Positions 1-7,161 of a DNA stretch of 25,767 bases are shown in pieces (position 1 is the stretch's first letter; the number at the start of each line of letters is the position of its first letter). Below the pieces are notes generated by a model, which was not told the DNA's origin, did not search any database, and worked only from the letters and a program-made list of their open reading frames with translations. The position numbers and the translations under genes were made by a program. The stretch is from DASQPE01 sp041488455 (GTDB lineage: Bacteria; Gemmatimonadota; Gemmatimonadetes; Gemmatimonadales; GWC2-71-9), in the NCBI GenBank assembly GCA_041488455.1, contig JBGPPG010000038.1:1-25767 (forward strand), given 5' to 3'.

Positions 1-1387
1 CCGCGTTGCCGACCAGGTTCTCCAGCACGCGCCGGATGGCCAGCTCGTCACCCGTGATGGGAGGAAGATCGGCGGCCAGGTCCAACCGTAGCGAGGCCCG
101 GCTCTCCGCGACCCGGGCCACCTCGCGGGCCACGGCGTTGACGTCGCACGGCTGCTGCTCCATCGGCGGCGTCAGGCGAGCGTAGTTCCGGGCGAGGGTC
201 TCGAGGTAGAGGACACTCGACTCGAGCGTCCCGCGCCGCTCCTCGAACACGGTGGGCAGGGTCGCAGGCTCCTCGGCGGCCACCCGGGAGAGATGCCGGA
301 GGACGTGCCGGATGGGGGCGAGCCCGTTCTTCACATCGTGGTTCACCTGCCGTGCGACGTCGCCCAGCGTCGCACGGCGCTCGGCCTCGCGCACCCGTGC
401 GGCGCTCTGGCGCAGGCGCCCTGTCATCTCGCCCAGCAGCCGGGCGAGCGCCCCGATCTCGTCGCGCCGGTCGGTGGCGAAGTCGGCGTCGAGGCGGTCC
501 AGATCGATCGTCCCGGTCTTCCGGGCCAGCTCGGCGAGCGGCTCTCCGATCCGGCGAGCGAGCCACGCGGCGGCGAGCACGGCGGCGGCGGCGGTGAGAC
601 CCAGCGCGGCGAGGAACCAGCCGTTCACGCTGCGCCGAAGCGCTTCCAGCGGCGCGAGCGACTGGGTGACCACCACCCGTGCAGTGTCCGGCGTGGGTGT
701 GCCGGCTCCGGCAAGATCGAGATAGGGAACCCCGATCCGCGCGACTACCTCATCCCCGGCGGGCTGCGTCATGTCCGCGCCGGGAACCAGCAGGACAACC
801 GCCAGGCCCCCGGCCGAGTCGGCGCGGGCCAGGCGGGCCGCGTCGAGCGCGCCGCCGCCGGCGACCGTGAACCGGCGCCCGCCGACCCTGAGCGAGTCGA
901 GGCGGGCCAGGGCGAGTAGCTCGCTTTCGGCTGTGCGCACTCGAACCACGGCAACGCTGTCCCGGCTGGCGGCGAGAAAGCCCGGCAGCGCCGGCTCCTG
1001 GCGGTCGAACTCGTTGCGAAAGTGTCCCGAGCTCAGGATTCGCCCGCTGCTGTCCTGCACCTGCAGCAGGGCGAGCCCGGCGAGACGCATCGCGCCAGCA
1101 GCGTAGTCGAGGAGCCAGCGGCGGGCCTCCGCGTCCCCTTGCACGGCGGCCTGGCGAAACCGGTTGTCGGCGGCCAGCTCGTCGGTGAGAGCCGCGAGGC
1201 GGGCCGCGACATCGCCGCTCTGCCGGCGCAGATCGTCCGCGATCACCGCGGCCAGGGCGCGGACCCGGCGATCGTACTCCGCGGTGAGCCGTCGGTCCAT
1301 CTCCCGCCGCACCCCGAACGCGAGCACGCCGAGGGGGATGAGCAGCACGACCACGAAGGCGAGGAAAAGCCGCGTCCGGAACGTCAC
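1..1387 (-). CDS. Membrane sensor histidine kinase, C-terminus cut by window edge
   Basis: I translated this frame by hand from the complementary strand; it is open from a GTG at 1387 to the left edge (about 462 codons). Seen: TM helix 1 at about residues 6-26, a periplasmic sensing region of about 230 residues, TM helix 2 just before a HAMP-like segment (ARRIGEPLAEL), then the phospho-acceptor helix with VNHDVKNGLAPI (His about residue 350). The N-box is just beginning (RVLENLVGNA) when the window ends, so the G-boxes lie outside. Family knowledge: this layout is that of two-component sensor kinases; the H-box followed by N-G-L-x-P-I resembles the NtrY-like group. The GTG start overlaps the stop of the upstream lipoprotein gene as GTGA, so translation is probably coupled. 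The in-frame ATG at residue 30 would lose TM1 and is less likely. Ligand and response regulator are not visible. Confidence 0.88.
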   Translation of the reverse strand, partial: MTFRTRLFLAFVVVLLIPLGVLAFGVRREMDRRLTAEYDRRVRALAAVIADDLRRQSGDVAARLAALTDELAADNRFRQAAVQGDAEARRWLLDYAAGAMRLAGLALLQVQDSSGRILSSGHFRNEFDRQEPALPGFLAASRDSVAVVRVRTAESELLALARLDSLRVGGRRFTVAGGGALDAARLARADSAGGLAVVLLVPGADMTQPAGDEVVARIGVPYLDLAGAGTPTPDTARVVVTQSLAPLEALRRSVNGWFLAALGLTAAAAVLAAAWLARRIGEPLAELARKTGTIDLDRLDADFATDRRDEIGALARLLGEMTGRLRQSAARVREAERRATLGDVARQVNHDVKNGLAPIRHVLRHLSRVAAEEPATLPTVFEERRGTLESSVLYLETLARNYARLTPPMEQQPCDVNAVAREVARVAESRASLRLDLAADLPPITGDELAIRRVLENLVGNA

Positions 1388-2700
1388 GGGGACTCCGGCA
1401 GAAGGCGAAGCACGCCGTCCTCGTCCACAGTGAGCGGCGGCGCGCCGTTCCGCACGACGGCATGGGCGCGCGTGTCCACCAGCGGCAGCACGATGGAACC
1501 CGCCGCTCGAGAGGCCTCGTCGCACGCGGGGAGCCCGCGGGGCAGCACGATCACGTATGCGGCCTCCCGGCCTTCGCGAAGCGACGCGGTCAACGCGGCC
1601 GCCTCCATGGGCACGGCGGTGTGCGCGCCCGCGACCCCGAGGGCGCCGAGCCGGGCGGCGAGATCGGCCGCGGTCCCATCGCCGGCCGTGTAGGCGATGC
1701 GCCCCCCGGCCCGGCTCGGGCGTGATCCGGACACTCGCGTTGGATTGGCCGGGCATGCTGCTGGAGAGGCCATGGCTCCACGCGCATCGATCCGGACGGC
1801 GTCGCGGGCAAGCTCCTGCCTGAAGGCCGGGGTCATGACCGCCGCCGTGGAGTCCGGTGCGGTGACCACCAGGCCGTAGCCGCGGGACCAGGGAAGCGCG
1901 ATCGAGGTGTAGGCCGGGCGCCCTGCGGCGTACGCGAGCGTCACCGGGTCGTCGGTGACGACGATGTCCGCCCCCGCGTCGATCGCATCGCGAAGGTCGC
2001 GGGGCGTGGCGAGGAGGCGCAGGGGACGCCCGTTGCCGACGGGCTCCAGGGTGGCAGGGGCGGGATCCGGCTCCGGGAGCCTGTACGCCCCGGTGCCGAC
2101 TGGCCAGGCTGAGTCCGGGGCACGGCGCATCACGGCGAGCCGCGGGTCGGCGAGTGCCGGGGGCACCGAGTCCTGCGAGGTCGCCAGCAGAATCCGCAGC
2201 TCGCGGTCTCCGGCCGCTCCGACAAAGAGGATGCCGGCCTCGCGCAGCGCGGCGGCGGCCGCCGAGTCCTGCGCCCACCCGCTCGCGACCGCATCCGCCG
2301 TGACGACAGCTCCATCCCAGAACCGGGCGTCTCCCAGCGTGAGCACCCAGGTCCGGCCCGCGTCCGCGGGTTCCCATGCCGCGGCGAGGCCGGACCGGGG
2401 ACGGCCGGTACAGTCGAGCCGGATGAGAGTCTGGTAGAGCTGCCGGGCGGGGAACGCGGTTCCCGCGATCACGCGGACGGTGTCAGCGCGGGGCGGGCCG
2501 GGTGGCTGGAAGGCGCAGGGGTCGGGACCGGGCGACTGGCTTACGGCGGCGGCCGGCAACTCCGGGGCTTCCGGGCCTCGAGGAGCCGGTGCGGAAGCGG
2601 CACCCGGTCCGGGCGCGCACGCGCCTGCGAGCCAGCCCAGGGCCAGCGCGGGACCGAGTACCGCGGCGACGTCACGACCGCGGCGCGAGAATCGGGGCAT
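1384..2700 (-). CDS. Solute-binding-protein-like lipoprotein (SBP_bac_5-like)
   Basis: 438 residues. The N-terminus is a lipoprotein signal: basic start, hydrophobic run, then lipobox LAGAC with Cys at residue 28, followed by a Pro/Ala-rich linker. The mature part has features of family 5 extracellular solute-binding proteins (peptide/nickel type), such as LYQTLIRLD and the stretch G-LAAAWEPADAGRTWVL followed by ARFWDG. At about 440 residues it is shorter than the usual 500-600. ATG at 2700 is chosen because AGG lies seven bases upstream; the TTG at 2706 nearly abuts that site. No ABC permease or ATPase for this class is adjacent; instead the stop codon overlaps the start of a histidine kinase. 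I infer a ligand-sensing role for that kinase rather than uptake, but an importer elsewhere is possible. Family assignment is from motifs only. Confidence 0.75.
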   Translation of the reverse strand: MPRFSRRGRDVAAVLGPALALGWLAGACAPGPGAASAPAPRGPEAPELPAAAVSQSPGPDPCAFQPPGPPRADTVRVIAGTAFPARQLYQTLIRLDCTGRPRSGLAAAWEPADAGRTWVLTLGDARFWDGAVVTADAVASGWAQDSAAAAALREAGILFVGAAGDRELRILLATSQDSVPPALADPRLAVMRRAPDSAWPVGTGAYRLPEPDPAPATLEPVGNGRPLRLLATPRDLRDAIDAGADIVVTDDPVTLAYAAGRPAYTSIALPWSRGYGLVVTAPDSTAAVMTPAFRQELARDAVRIDARGAMASPAACPANPTRVSGSRPSRAGGRIAYTAGDGTAADLAARLGALGVAGAHTAVPMEAAALTASLREGREAAYVIVLPRGLPACDEASRAAGSIVLPLVDTRAHAVVRNGAPPLTVDEDGVLRLLPESP

Positions 2701-2728
2701 CGGCAAACCTGAATGTAACCGATGCCCC
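2694..2728 (-). promoter_or_regulatory. 10-bp perfect inverted repeat across the lipoprotein start codon
   Basis: Arms 2694-2703 and 2719-2728 are perfectly complementary with a 15-base loop. On the coding strand the left arm is GGGGCATCGG and the right arm CCGATGCCCC; the ATG start is inside the right arm and the ribosome-binding AGG is in the loop. A TACATT resembling a -10 box also lies in the loop, without a convincing -35. It could be an mRNA hairpin hiding the start codon, or an operator over the promoter. Confidence 0.5.
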
Positions 2729-2763
2729 TGCTCGGGTTCGTCGTTCGGAGAGGCGAGACGGAA

Positions 2764-3624
2764 TCAGGCGGGCTGGCGGCTGCGCAGCCTGCCGGCCACG
2801 ACGGTGACGTTGTCGGTGGCGCCCCGCTCGAGCGTGAGCGCCAACAGGTTCCGGCAGATCTCCTCCGACGAGCGATCACCGGCCAGCTGCTCGGCGATCT
2901 CCTCGTCGGAGACGTGCTTGGTCAGCCCATCGGTGCAGAGAAGCATCACGTCCTGCCAGAGCAGGGTGCGGGACGTGAGCACCGGATTCGCCTCCCGGCC
3001 GCCGAGCGCGCTCATCAGCACGTTGCGCCAGCGCGAGATGGGGAGCTCGGGCGAGGGGACGACGCCGGCATCCATGAGCACCTGCGCCATCGTCTGGTCC
3101 TTCGTCAGCTGCTCGAGCTGTCCCTGGTGGAACACGTAGGCGCGGCTGTCGCCGACCTGCACGACGTACGCCCGGGGCCAGCGGACCACGACCATCGTGA
3201 GAGTCGTCGCCGCGCCGGCGTCCCGGGCGCGGATGATCTCGTGACTTTGGCGCACCGCGTCCTGGAGCTCCTCGATGAACCGGGTCTCCAGATCGGGGTC
3301 GTGATGGTAGTAAAACCGCATGGTGTGGGTGGCGTACTCTGCGATCGCCTGGAGGGCGGTGCCGCTGGCGCGCTCCCCGCTCGGGCCGCCTCCCACTCCG
3401 TCGGCCACGATGAAGAGATAGCCGCGCGATTCGCTGGTGAGCTCGCCGAGCTGGTCCAGCGGCACACTCGACGCGTGGACCTGCATGGTCTTGTGCAGGC
3501 TGGCGATCAGGAACTGGTCCTGATTGATGGTGCGGACCTTACCCTGGTGGGTGAGGCCGTAGACATCGATGTCGGAGGCCAGCGGCCGGTCCACCGTCGT
3601 GGACCCTTCCGCGAGGGACGTCAT
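2764..3624 (-). CDS. PP2C-family protein serine/threonine phosphatase
   Basis: 286 residues, a single catalytic domain with no membrane segment, so cytoplasmic. It removes phosphate from Ser/Thr residues using two metal ions. Visible PP2C motifs in order: GKVRTINQDQF (28-38, metal-binding Asp36), VADGVGGG (73-80, Asp75), GAATTLTMVVV (137-147), VGDSRAY (157-163), LLCTDGLTKHVSDEEI (228-243, Asp232) and ATDNVTVV (269-276, Asp271). This is the bacterial PrpC/Stp1 type, which usually opposes a Hanks-type kinase; no such kinase is in the window. The start at 3624 has a strong GAGGAGG site five bases upstream. The frame stays open further upstream (to about 4086), but that extension has no domain and runs antiparallel to nothing conserved, so it is not used. 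The leader carries repeats described separately. Confidence 0.93.
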   Translation of the reverse strand: MTSLAEGSTTVDRPLASDIDVYGLTHQGKVRTINQDQFLIASLHKTMQVHASSVPLDQLGELTSESRGYLFIVADGVGGGPSGERASGTALQAIAEYATHTMRFYYHHDPDLETRFIEELQDAVRQSHEIIRARDAGAATTLTMVVVRWPRAYVVQVGDSRAYVFHQGQLEQLTKDQTMAQVLMDAGVVPSPELPISRWRNVLMSALGGREANPVLTSRTLLWQDVMLLCTDGLTKHVSDEEIAEQLAGDRSSEEICRNLLALTLERGATDNVTVVAGRLRSRQPA

Positions 3625-3667
3625 GAGCACCTCCTCAGCGTGCCGGTCCCCTAACATGCGGCCCGGG

Positions 3668-3699
3668 CCGAGGACCGCAACCCTCGGATAACCCTCGGA
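3668..3699 (-). repeat. Direct repeats and inverted copy in PP2C leader
   Basis: AACCCTCGGA occurs at 3679-3688 and again at 3690-3699, an 11-base period. CCGAGG at 3668-3673 can pair with CCTCGG in either copy (3682-3687 or 3693-3698). The block lies 45-75 bases upstream of the PP2C start. It could bind a regulator on one DNA face or form alternative hairpins; GC-rich chance is also possible. Confidence 0.4.
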
Positions 3700-3713
3700 G
3701 CCGGCCGGCCGGG

Positions 3714-4166
3714 CTAGCGGCCGCGGCGGGGCAGGGCCGGAGACGGCTCGCGCGGCCCCGCAAAATCCTCTTCCGTCGGCGGCCGCATGAGCAGGTCGAA
3801 GGCCAGAAAGAGCGTGTGCGACCAGGGGTAGAGCAGAAAGGGGAACACCACCATCGCGGCTGCAAGCCCCCACTGGATCGTGTCCCAGGGTGGGTCGGGC
3901 CAGGTCCACCACAGGGCGACGCAGAGCAGCCCCGCGAACAGCGCCTCCACGGCCATCAAGTTGACGAAATACGCTCCGAGCCAGTAGCCGCGCTCGCCGC
4001 GGGCGAAGCTGATGCCGCAGGCGGGGCACACGGGGCAGATCCGGTACCAGCGGAGGAAGACGGGCCCCCCGCCGCACGCGGGACAACGAAGCCGAAGCGC
4101 GCGGTCGAAAGCGCTTGCGGCGGTGAGCGGCGATGACGGGACGGATGGACCGGTGGAGGTGTGCAT
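3714..4166 (-). CDS. DUF983 membrane protein with zinc-ribbon cysteines
   Basis: About 150 residues. Seen: two cysteine pairs, CPACG and CPVCPACG, near the N-terminus (a probable zinc ribbon), then two hydrophobic helices (FVNLMAVEALFAGLLCVALWW and a second ending near FLLYPWSHTLFLAF). That matches the DUF983 family, whose function is unknown; in proteobacteria it is often found near cytochrome oxidase assembly genes, whereas here it sits between an ABC importer operon and PP2C. The start is uncertain: ATG at 4166 has only a weak AGG very close by, and ATG at 4202 (adding 12 residues) has no clear site either. The frame is open far upstream through the ABC ATPase region, but that part is an out-of-frame shadow. 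Confidence 0.8.
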   Translation of the reverse strand: MHTSTGPSVPSSPLTAASAFDRALRLRCPACGGGPVFLRWYRICPVCPACGISFARGERGYWLGAYFVNLMAVEALFAGLLCVALWWTWPDPPWDTIQWGLAAAMVVFPFLLYPWSHTLFLAFDLLMRPPTEEDFAGPREPSPALPRRGR

Positions 4167-4255
4167 GTGCCTGACTGCGCCGAGGCTACCCCATGGATAC
4201 ATCAGGGGTCGCTCGTTGTCTACCACGCGACTGCGGCCGGGGGGGCGCGGCAGGG

Positions 4256-5083
4256 TCAGACGTAGGAGCGCCGGAGCATCTCCGCGGCGGATTCGTCCAC
4301 CAGATCGGTGTTGCGGAGCCGGTCGAAATGGTCCAGCAAGTCCTCGACCCGGAGCCGCCGCTTCCGCGCCCCGGCGAAGTCCTCCACGATGCGCCCGCGG
4401 TGCATCAGGAGCAGGCGATCTCCCAGCCGTACGGCCTGGTGCATCGAGTGGGTGACCATGAGCGTGGTGAGACTGTCCCGCTGCACGGTCTGCTCCGTGA
4501 GCCTGACGACCTGCTCCGCGCTTCGCGGGTCGAGCGCCGCGGTGTGCTCGTCGAGCAGGAGCAGCGCGGGGCGAACGATCGTGGCCATGAGGAGGGTGAG
4601 GGCCTGCCGCTCCCCTCCCGAGAGCACGCCGGTCGGGGTGTCGAGGCGGTCGGCCAGGCCCAGATCCATGGCATCCAGCCGTTCGGCGAGAGCGGCCCGC
4701 CGCGCCGCCCCCAATCCCCAATGGAAGATGGCGCGCCGGCGGCCCCGGCCGGAGGCGATCGCGAGATTCTCGGCGACCGTGAGGTGCGGCGCCGTGCCGG
4801 AGAACGGGTTCTGGAAGACCCGGCCGATGAACGCGGCCCGCCGGTGCTCGGGCCAATGGGTGACGTCGCGCCCGCTGAAGCGCACGACGCCCCGATCGAG
4901 CGACACGCTCCCCGCAATCGCGTTGAGCAGGGTGGACTTGCCGGACCCGTTGATGCCGACCACGGCCACGAAGCTCCCCGCCTCGACCGACAGGTCCACG
5001 CCCTGGAGGGCTACCTGCTCGCTCGGCGTGCCGGGGAAGAAGGTGTGGTGGAGACCGGATAGCTCGAGAACCGGGTGGGTCAT
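4256..5083 (-). CDS. ABC importer ATPase, TrpZ-like (COG1101 type)
   Basis: 275 residues, one nucleotide-binding domain. Walker A GINGSGKST at 43-51, Q-loop VFQNPF (Gln91), signature LSGGERQ at 154-160, Walker B LLLLDE at about 174-179 and switch His212 (VTHSMHQ). It should power import of a small molecule together with the permease directly upstream, whose stop codon it overlaps as ATGA (5080-5083). Family knowledge: this ATPase class occurs with a COG4120 permease and a COG2984 binding protein, described in streptococci as the tryptophan importer TrpXYZ. The substrate here cannot be read from sequence; related systems may carry other aromatic or small ligands. Confidence 0.92.
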   Translation of the reverse strand: MTHPVLELSGLHHTFFPGTPSEQVALQGVDLSVEAGSFVAVVGINGSGKSTLLNAIAGSVSLDRGVVRFSGRDVTHWPEHRRAAFIGRVFQNPFSGTAPHLTVAENLAIASGRGRRRAIFHWGLGAARRAALAERLDAMDLGLADRLDTPTGVLSGGERQALTLLMATIVRPALLLLDEHTAALDPRSAEQVVRLTEQTVQRDSLTTLMVTHSMHQAVRLGDRLLLMHRGRIVEDFAGARKRRLRVEDLLDHFDRLRNTDLVDESAAEMLRRSYV

Positions 5084-6018
5084 CCGGCCGCCGTGGGCCG
5101 GGCCGGCCGGCGGACGATCCGCTTAATGGCCGTGGGCAAGACGAGGGCCAGAAGCACAAACACCGCGGTAACCAGCTTCAAGGAATTGGCGTCGAGGCCC
5201 GCGCGGAGCGCGGCCGCCACGAGCAGCCGGAAGACGACTGTACCCACCAGCACGCCCGCAATCTGCCAGCCCGGGCCGCGGCGACCCGTGAGACTCTCGC
5301 CCACGATCAGGCAGGCGAGGCCCACGACCACGATCCCGAACCCCATCTGGACGTTGGCAAAGCCCTGATACTGGGCGAACAGCGCACCGGACAACGCGAC
5401 GAGCCCGTTCGCCAGGACCAGCCCGAGCGTCACCATGAGCCCGACGTTAATCCCCAGGGCACGGGCCATCTGGGGGTTGTCGCCGGTGGCCCGGACCGCC
5501 ATGCCGAGATCGGTCCGAAGGAAGCGCTCCAAGATGACCATGCTGCCGACGACGAAGACGATGAACATGCCCAGCGGGGCAATGTTGGCCGCGCTCACCG
5601 ACGTGCCGAAAAGCGAGACGGAGGGCGGTCCCCCGAGCGCCGTCCACGCCTGCTCCGCGAGGCCGGGCAGCGTGTTGGTCGCGGCGAGGGACACGTCGCC
5701 GCCACCCATGATGTAGAGCTGCACCGAGTAGAGCGCCGTACTCACCAGGATGCCGCCGAGGAGCGTGTCCACGCCGAAGGCGGTGTGGACCACGCCGGTC
5801 GCGGCCCCGGCGAGCCAGCCCGCGAACGCGGCGGCCAGGGTCGCGGGCACGGGGTGCACGCCCTTGGCGAGCAGCGTCGCCGCGACGGCAGCCCCGAGCC
5901 CGAAGGAGCCGTCGGTCGTGAGGTCGAGTCGGTCGAGGACCCGATAGGTGAGGAAGACGCCGAGGGTGAGAAGCGACAGCAGGAGCCCGACCGACAGCGC
6001 GCCGATCAGCAGGTTCAT
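5080..6018 (-). CDS. ABC importer permease, TrpY-like (COG4120 type)
   Basis: 312 residues and very hydrophobic, with about eight or nine predicted membrane helices from the first residues (LLIGALSVGLLLSLLTLGVF) to the C-terminal VTAVFVLLALVLP. The motif LDRLDLTTDGSFGLGAAVAA near the N-terminus and the conserved stretch ATGDNPQMARALGIN in the middle are typical of the branched-chain-amino-acid-type permease superfamily, specifically the one-permease TrpY-like group. It probably works as a homodimer in the inner membrane. The gene has no visible ribosome-binding site before ATG 6018; a 22-codon ORF ends on this ATG (ATGA), which suggests translation by reinitiation. Downstream it overlaps the ATPase gene by four bases. 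Confidence 0.92.
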   Translation of the reverse strand: MNLLIGALSVGLLLSLLTLGVFLTYRVLDRLDLTTDGSFGLGAAVAATLLAKGVHPVPATLAAAFAGWLAGAATGVVHTAFGVDTLLGGILVSTALYSVQLYIMGGGDVSLAATNTLPGLAEQAWTALGGPPSVSLFGTSVSAANIAPLGMFIVFVVGSMVILERFLRTDLGMAVRATGDNPQMARALGINVGLMVTLGLVLANGLVALSGALFAQYQGFANVQMGFGIVVVGLACLIVGESLTGRRGPGWQIAGVLVGTVVFRLLVAAALRAGLDANSLKLVTAVFVLLALVLPTAIKRIVRRPARPTAAG

Positions 6019-6083
6019 GCGGCGGGGCGGCGGGCGAGGCGCACAACGGCGCAGCCGCCGTCGTGCGCGATGAGCTTCTTCAT
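6015..6083 (-). CDS. Possible 22-codon coupling ORF between binding protein and permease genes
   Basis: Too short for ordinary gene calling. It starts ATG-AAG-AAG-CTC at 6083, sharing ATGA with the stop of the binding-protein gene, and ends with a TGA that shares ATGA with the permease start at 6018. The peptide begins MKKLIAHDGGC and ends in an Arg/Pro/Ala-rich tail, with no Trp. There is no clear ribosome-binding site before the permease, so the ORF could relay ribosomes across the 61-base gap. It could equally be a chance open frame; peptide function is unknown. Confidence 0.4.
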   Translation of the reverse strand: MKKLIAHDGGCAVVRLARRPAA

Positions 6084-7069
6084 TTTTGCTCGGAGGCCAG
6101 CTTGGTCTTCGTGGTCACGAGGCGGTAGAAGGGGATCTTGGCGGGGCTTTCACCCTTGAGGATCCGGGCGATCATCGTGCCGGCCACCGCCCCACCTTCC
6201 TGGAAGTCGGGGTAGAGCGCCGCCGTCGCCCCCTTCATGATCTCGAAGGGCGAGGGGGAGAAGACCGGGATCTTCTTTTCCTTGGCGACCTTGATGACGC
6301 TCTCGAACCCGCTGTGGACGGCGTTTCCGTAGATCTCGATCGCGTCCACCTTCTTGCCGACCAGGACGGTGGTTGCCTCGGCCGCGTCGCTGGGGGTATT
6401 CACCGGCACTGCGACCACGTCGAGCTTCGATTTCTTGGCCGCCGAGGTGAGCCGGTCCTTGAGATCGACGGAAAGCTGCTCGCCCGGGGTGAAGAGCACG
6501 CCCACCCGCTTGACCTTCGGGACGAGGCGCTTGATCAGCTCGATGCGCCGCTCCTGCTCGGGATCGCCGAAGCCAGGCGAGTACACGCCGGTGACGTTGG
6601 GCAGGTGGACCGAATCGCTGGTTCCGGCGCCGGCCGCGAATGGGTCGGAGAGGATGTGGAACACGACCGGCGTGTCCTTCACCCGCTTGACGGCCACCTG
6701 GAGCGTGGCGTCCTGCAAGGTGACGATCACCTTGACCTTCGCGTCGATCGCCGCGTCCACCAGGTTGGGGAGGGTCGCGAGGTCGCCCTGCGCGCTCGAG
6801 GACTTGAACTCGTAGTCCCGGCCCGCCTCCATCCCCTCCTCCTGGAGCCCGACCTTGAGCGCGTCCTCGCTCCACTCGGCGCCGATCCAGTCTGCGGCGC
6901 GAATGAGGGCGATGACCGCCGGGGCCGGGGGCGCTGCCGGCTGGGAGGTCGCTGCTCCGGCGCCTTTGTCGGCGGGCTCCTTGGCGCAGCCGGCGGCGAA
7001 TGCAACCGCCGCGGTCAGAGCCATCCCAGGAACCAGGGAATGCCAACGGAACCCACGCTGCCCCATCAT
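6080..7069 (-). CDS. ABC importer substrate-binding lipoprotein, TrpX-like (COG2984 type)
   Basis: 329 residues. The start at 7069 is fixed by GGGAGG seven bases upstream. The N-terminus is a lipoprotein signal with lipobox FAAGC (Cys28). The mature protein has the two-lobe organisation of the ABC_sub_bind family: KVIVTLQDATLQVAVK, PVVFHILSDPFAAG, LPNVTGVYSP, KRVGVLFTPGEQLSV, VDAIEIYGNAV and IPVFSPSPFEIMKGATAALYPD are its usual landmarks. It captures a ligand outside the inner membrane and delivers it to the permease encoded downstream. The ligand is not deducible; tryptophan or phenylalanine-like compounds are known for characterised relatives. It is the first gene of a three-gene operon with its own promoter. 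Confidence 0.9.
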   Translation of the reverse strand: MMGQRGFRWHSLVPGMALTAAVAFAAGCAKEPADKGAGAATSQPAAPPAPAVIALIRAADWIGAEWSEDALKVGLQEEGMEAGRDYEFKSSSAQGDLATLPNLVDAAIDAKVKVIVTLQDATLQVAVKRVKDTPVVFHILSDPFAAGAGTSDSVHLPNVTGVYSPGFGDPEQERRIELIKRLVPKVKRVGVLFTPGEQLSVDLKDRLTSAAKKSKLDVVAVPVNTPSDAAEATTVLVGKKVDAIEIYGNAVHSGFESVIKVAKEKKIPVFSPSPFEIMKGATAALYPDFQEGGAVAGTMIARILKGESPAKIPFYRLVTTKTKLASEQK

Positions 7070-7116
7070 GCGACTGCCTCCCGATTGATCGTGAGAAGAC
7101 ACTTGAGAGACCCGAT

Positions 7117-7144
7117 ATTCTACATGTCCGGGGGCAATCCGCAA
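7117..7144 (-). promoter_or_regulatory. Sigma-70-like promoter of the ABC importer operon
   Basis: Read on the minus strand: -35 TTGCGG (7139-7144), 16-base spacer, -10 TAGAAT (7117-7122). It lies about 50 bases upstream of the binding-protein start and just after the 3' end of the upstream hydrolase gene. The -10 is one base off consensus and the -35 is weaker. Confidence 0.5.
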
Positions 7145-7161
7145 AGCGACATCCGCCCAGA

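Noticed and set aside
3714..5159. Possible long fusion of DUF983 with an upstream N-terminal region
   Set aside because: The upstream part is an out-of-frame reading of the ABC ATPase gene, which has all its motifs in the other frame.
7070..7161. Tryptophan attenuator, T-box or riboswitch before the TrpXYZ-like operon
   Set aside because: The leader is about 50 bases, with no Trp codon run, T-box sequence or extended structure.
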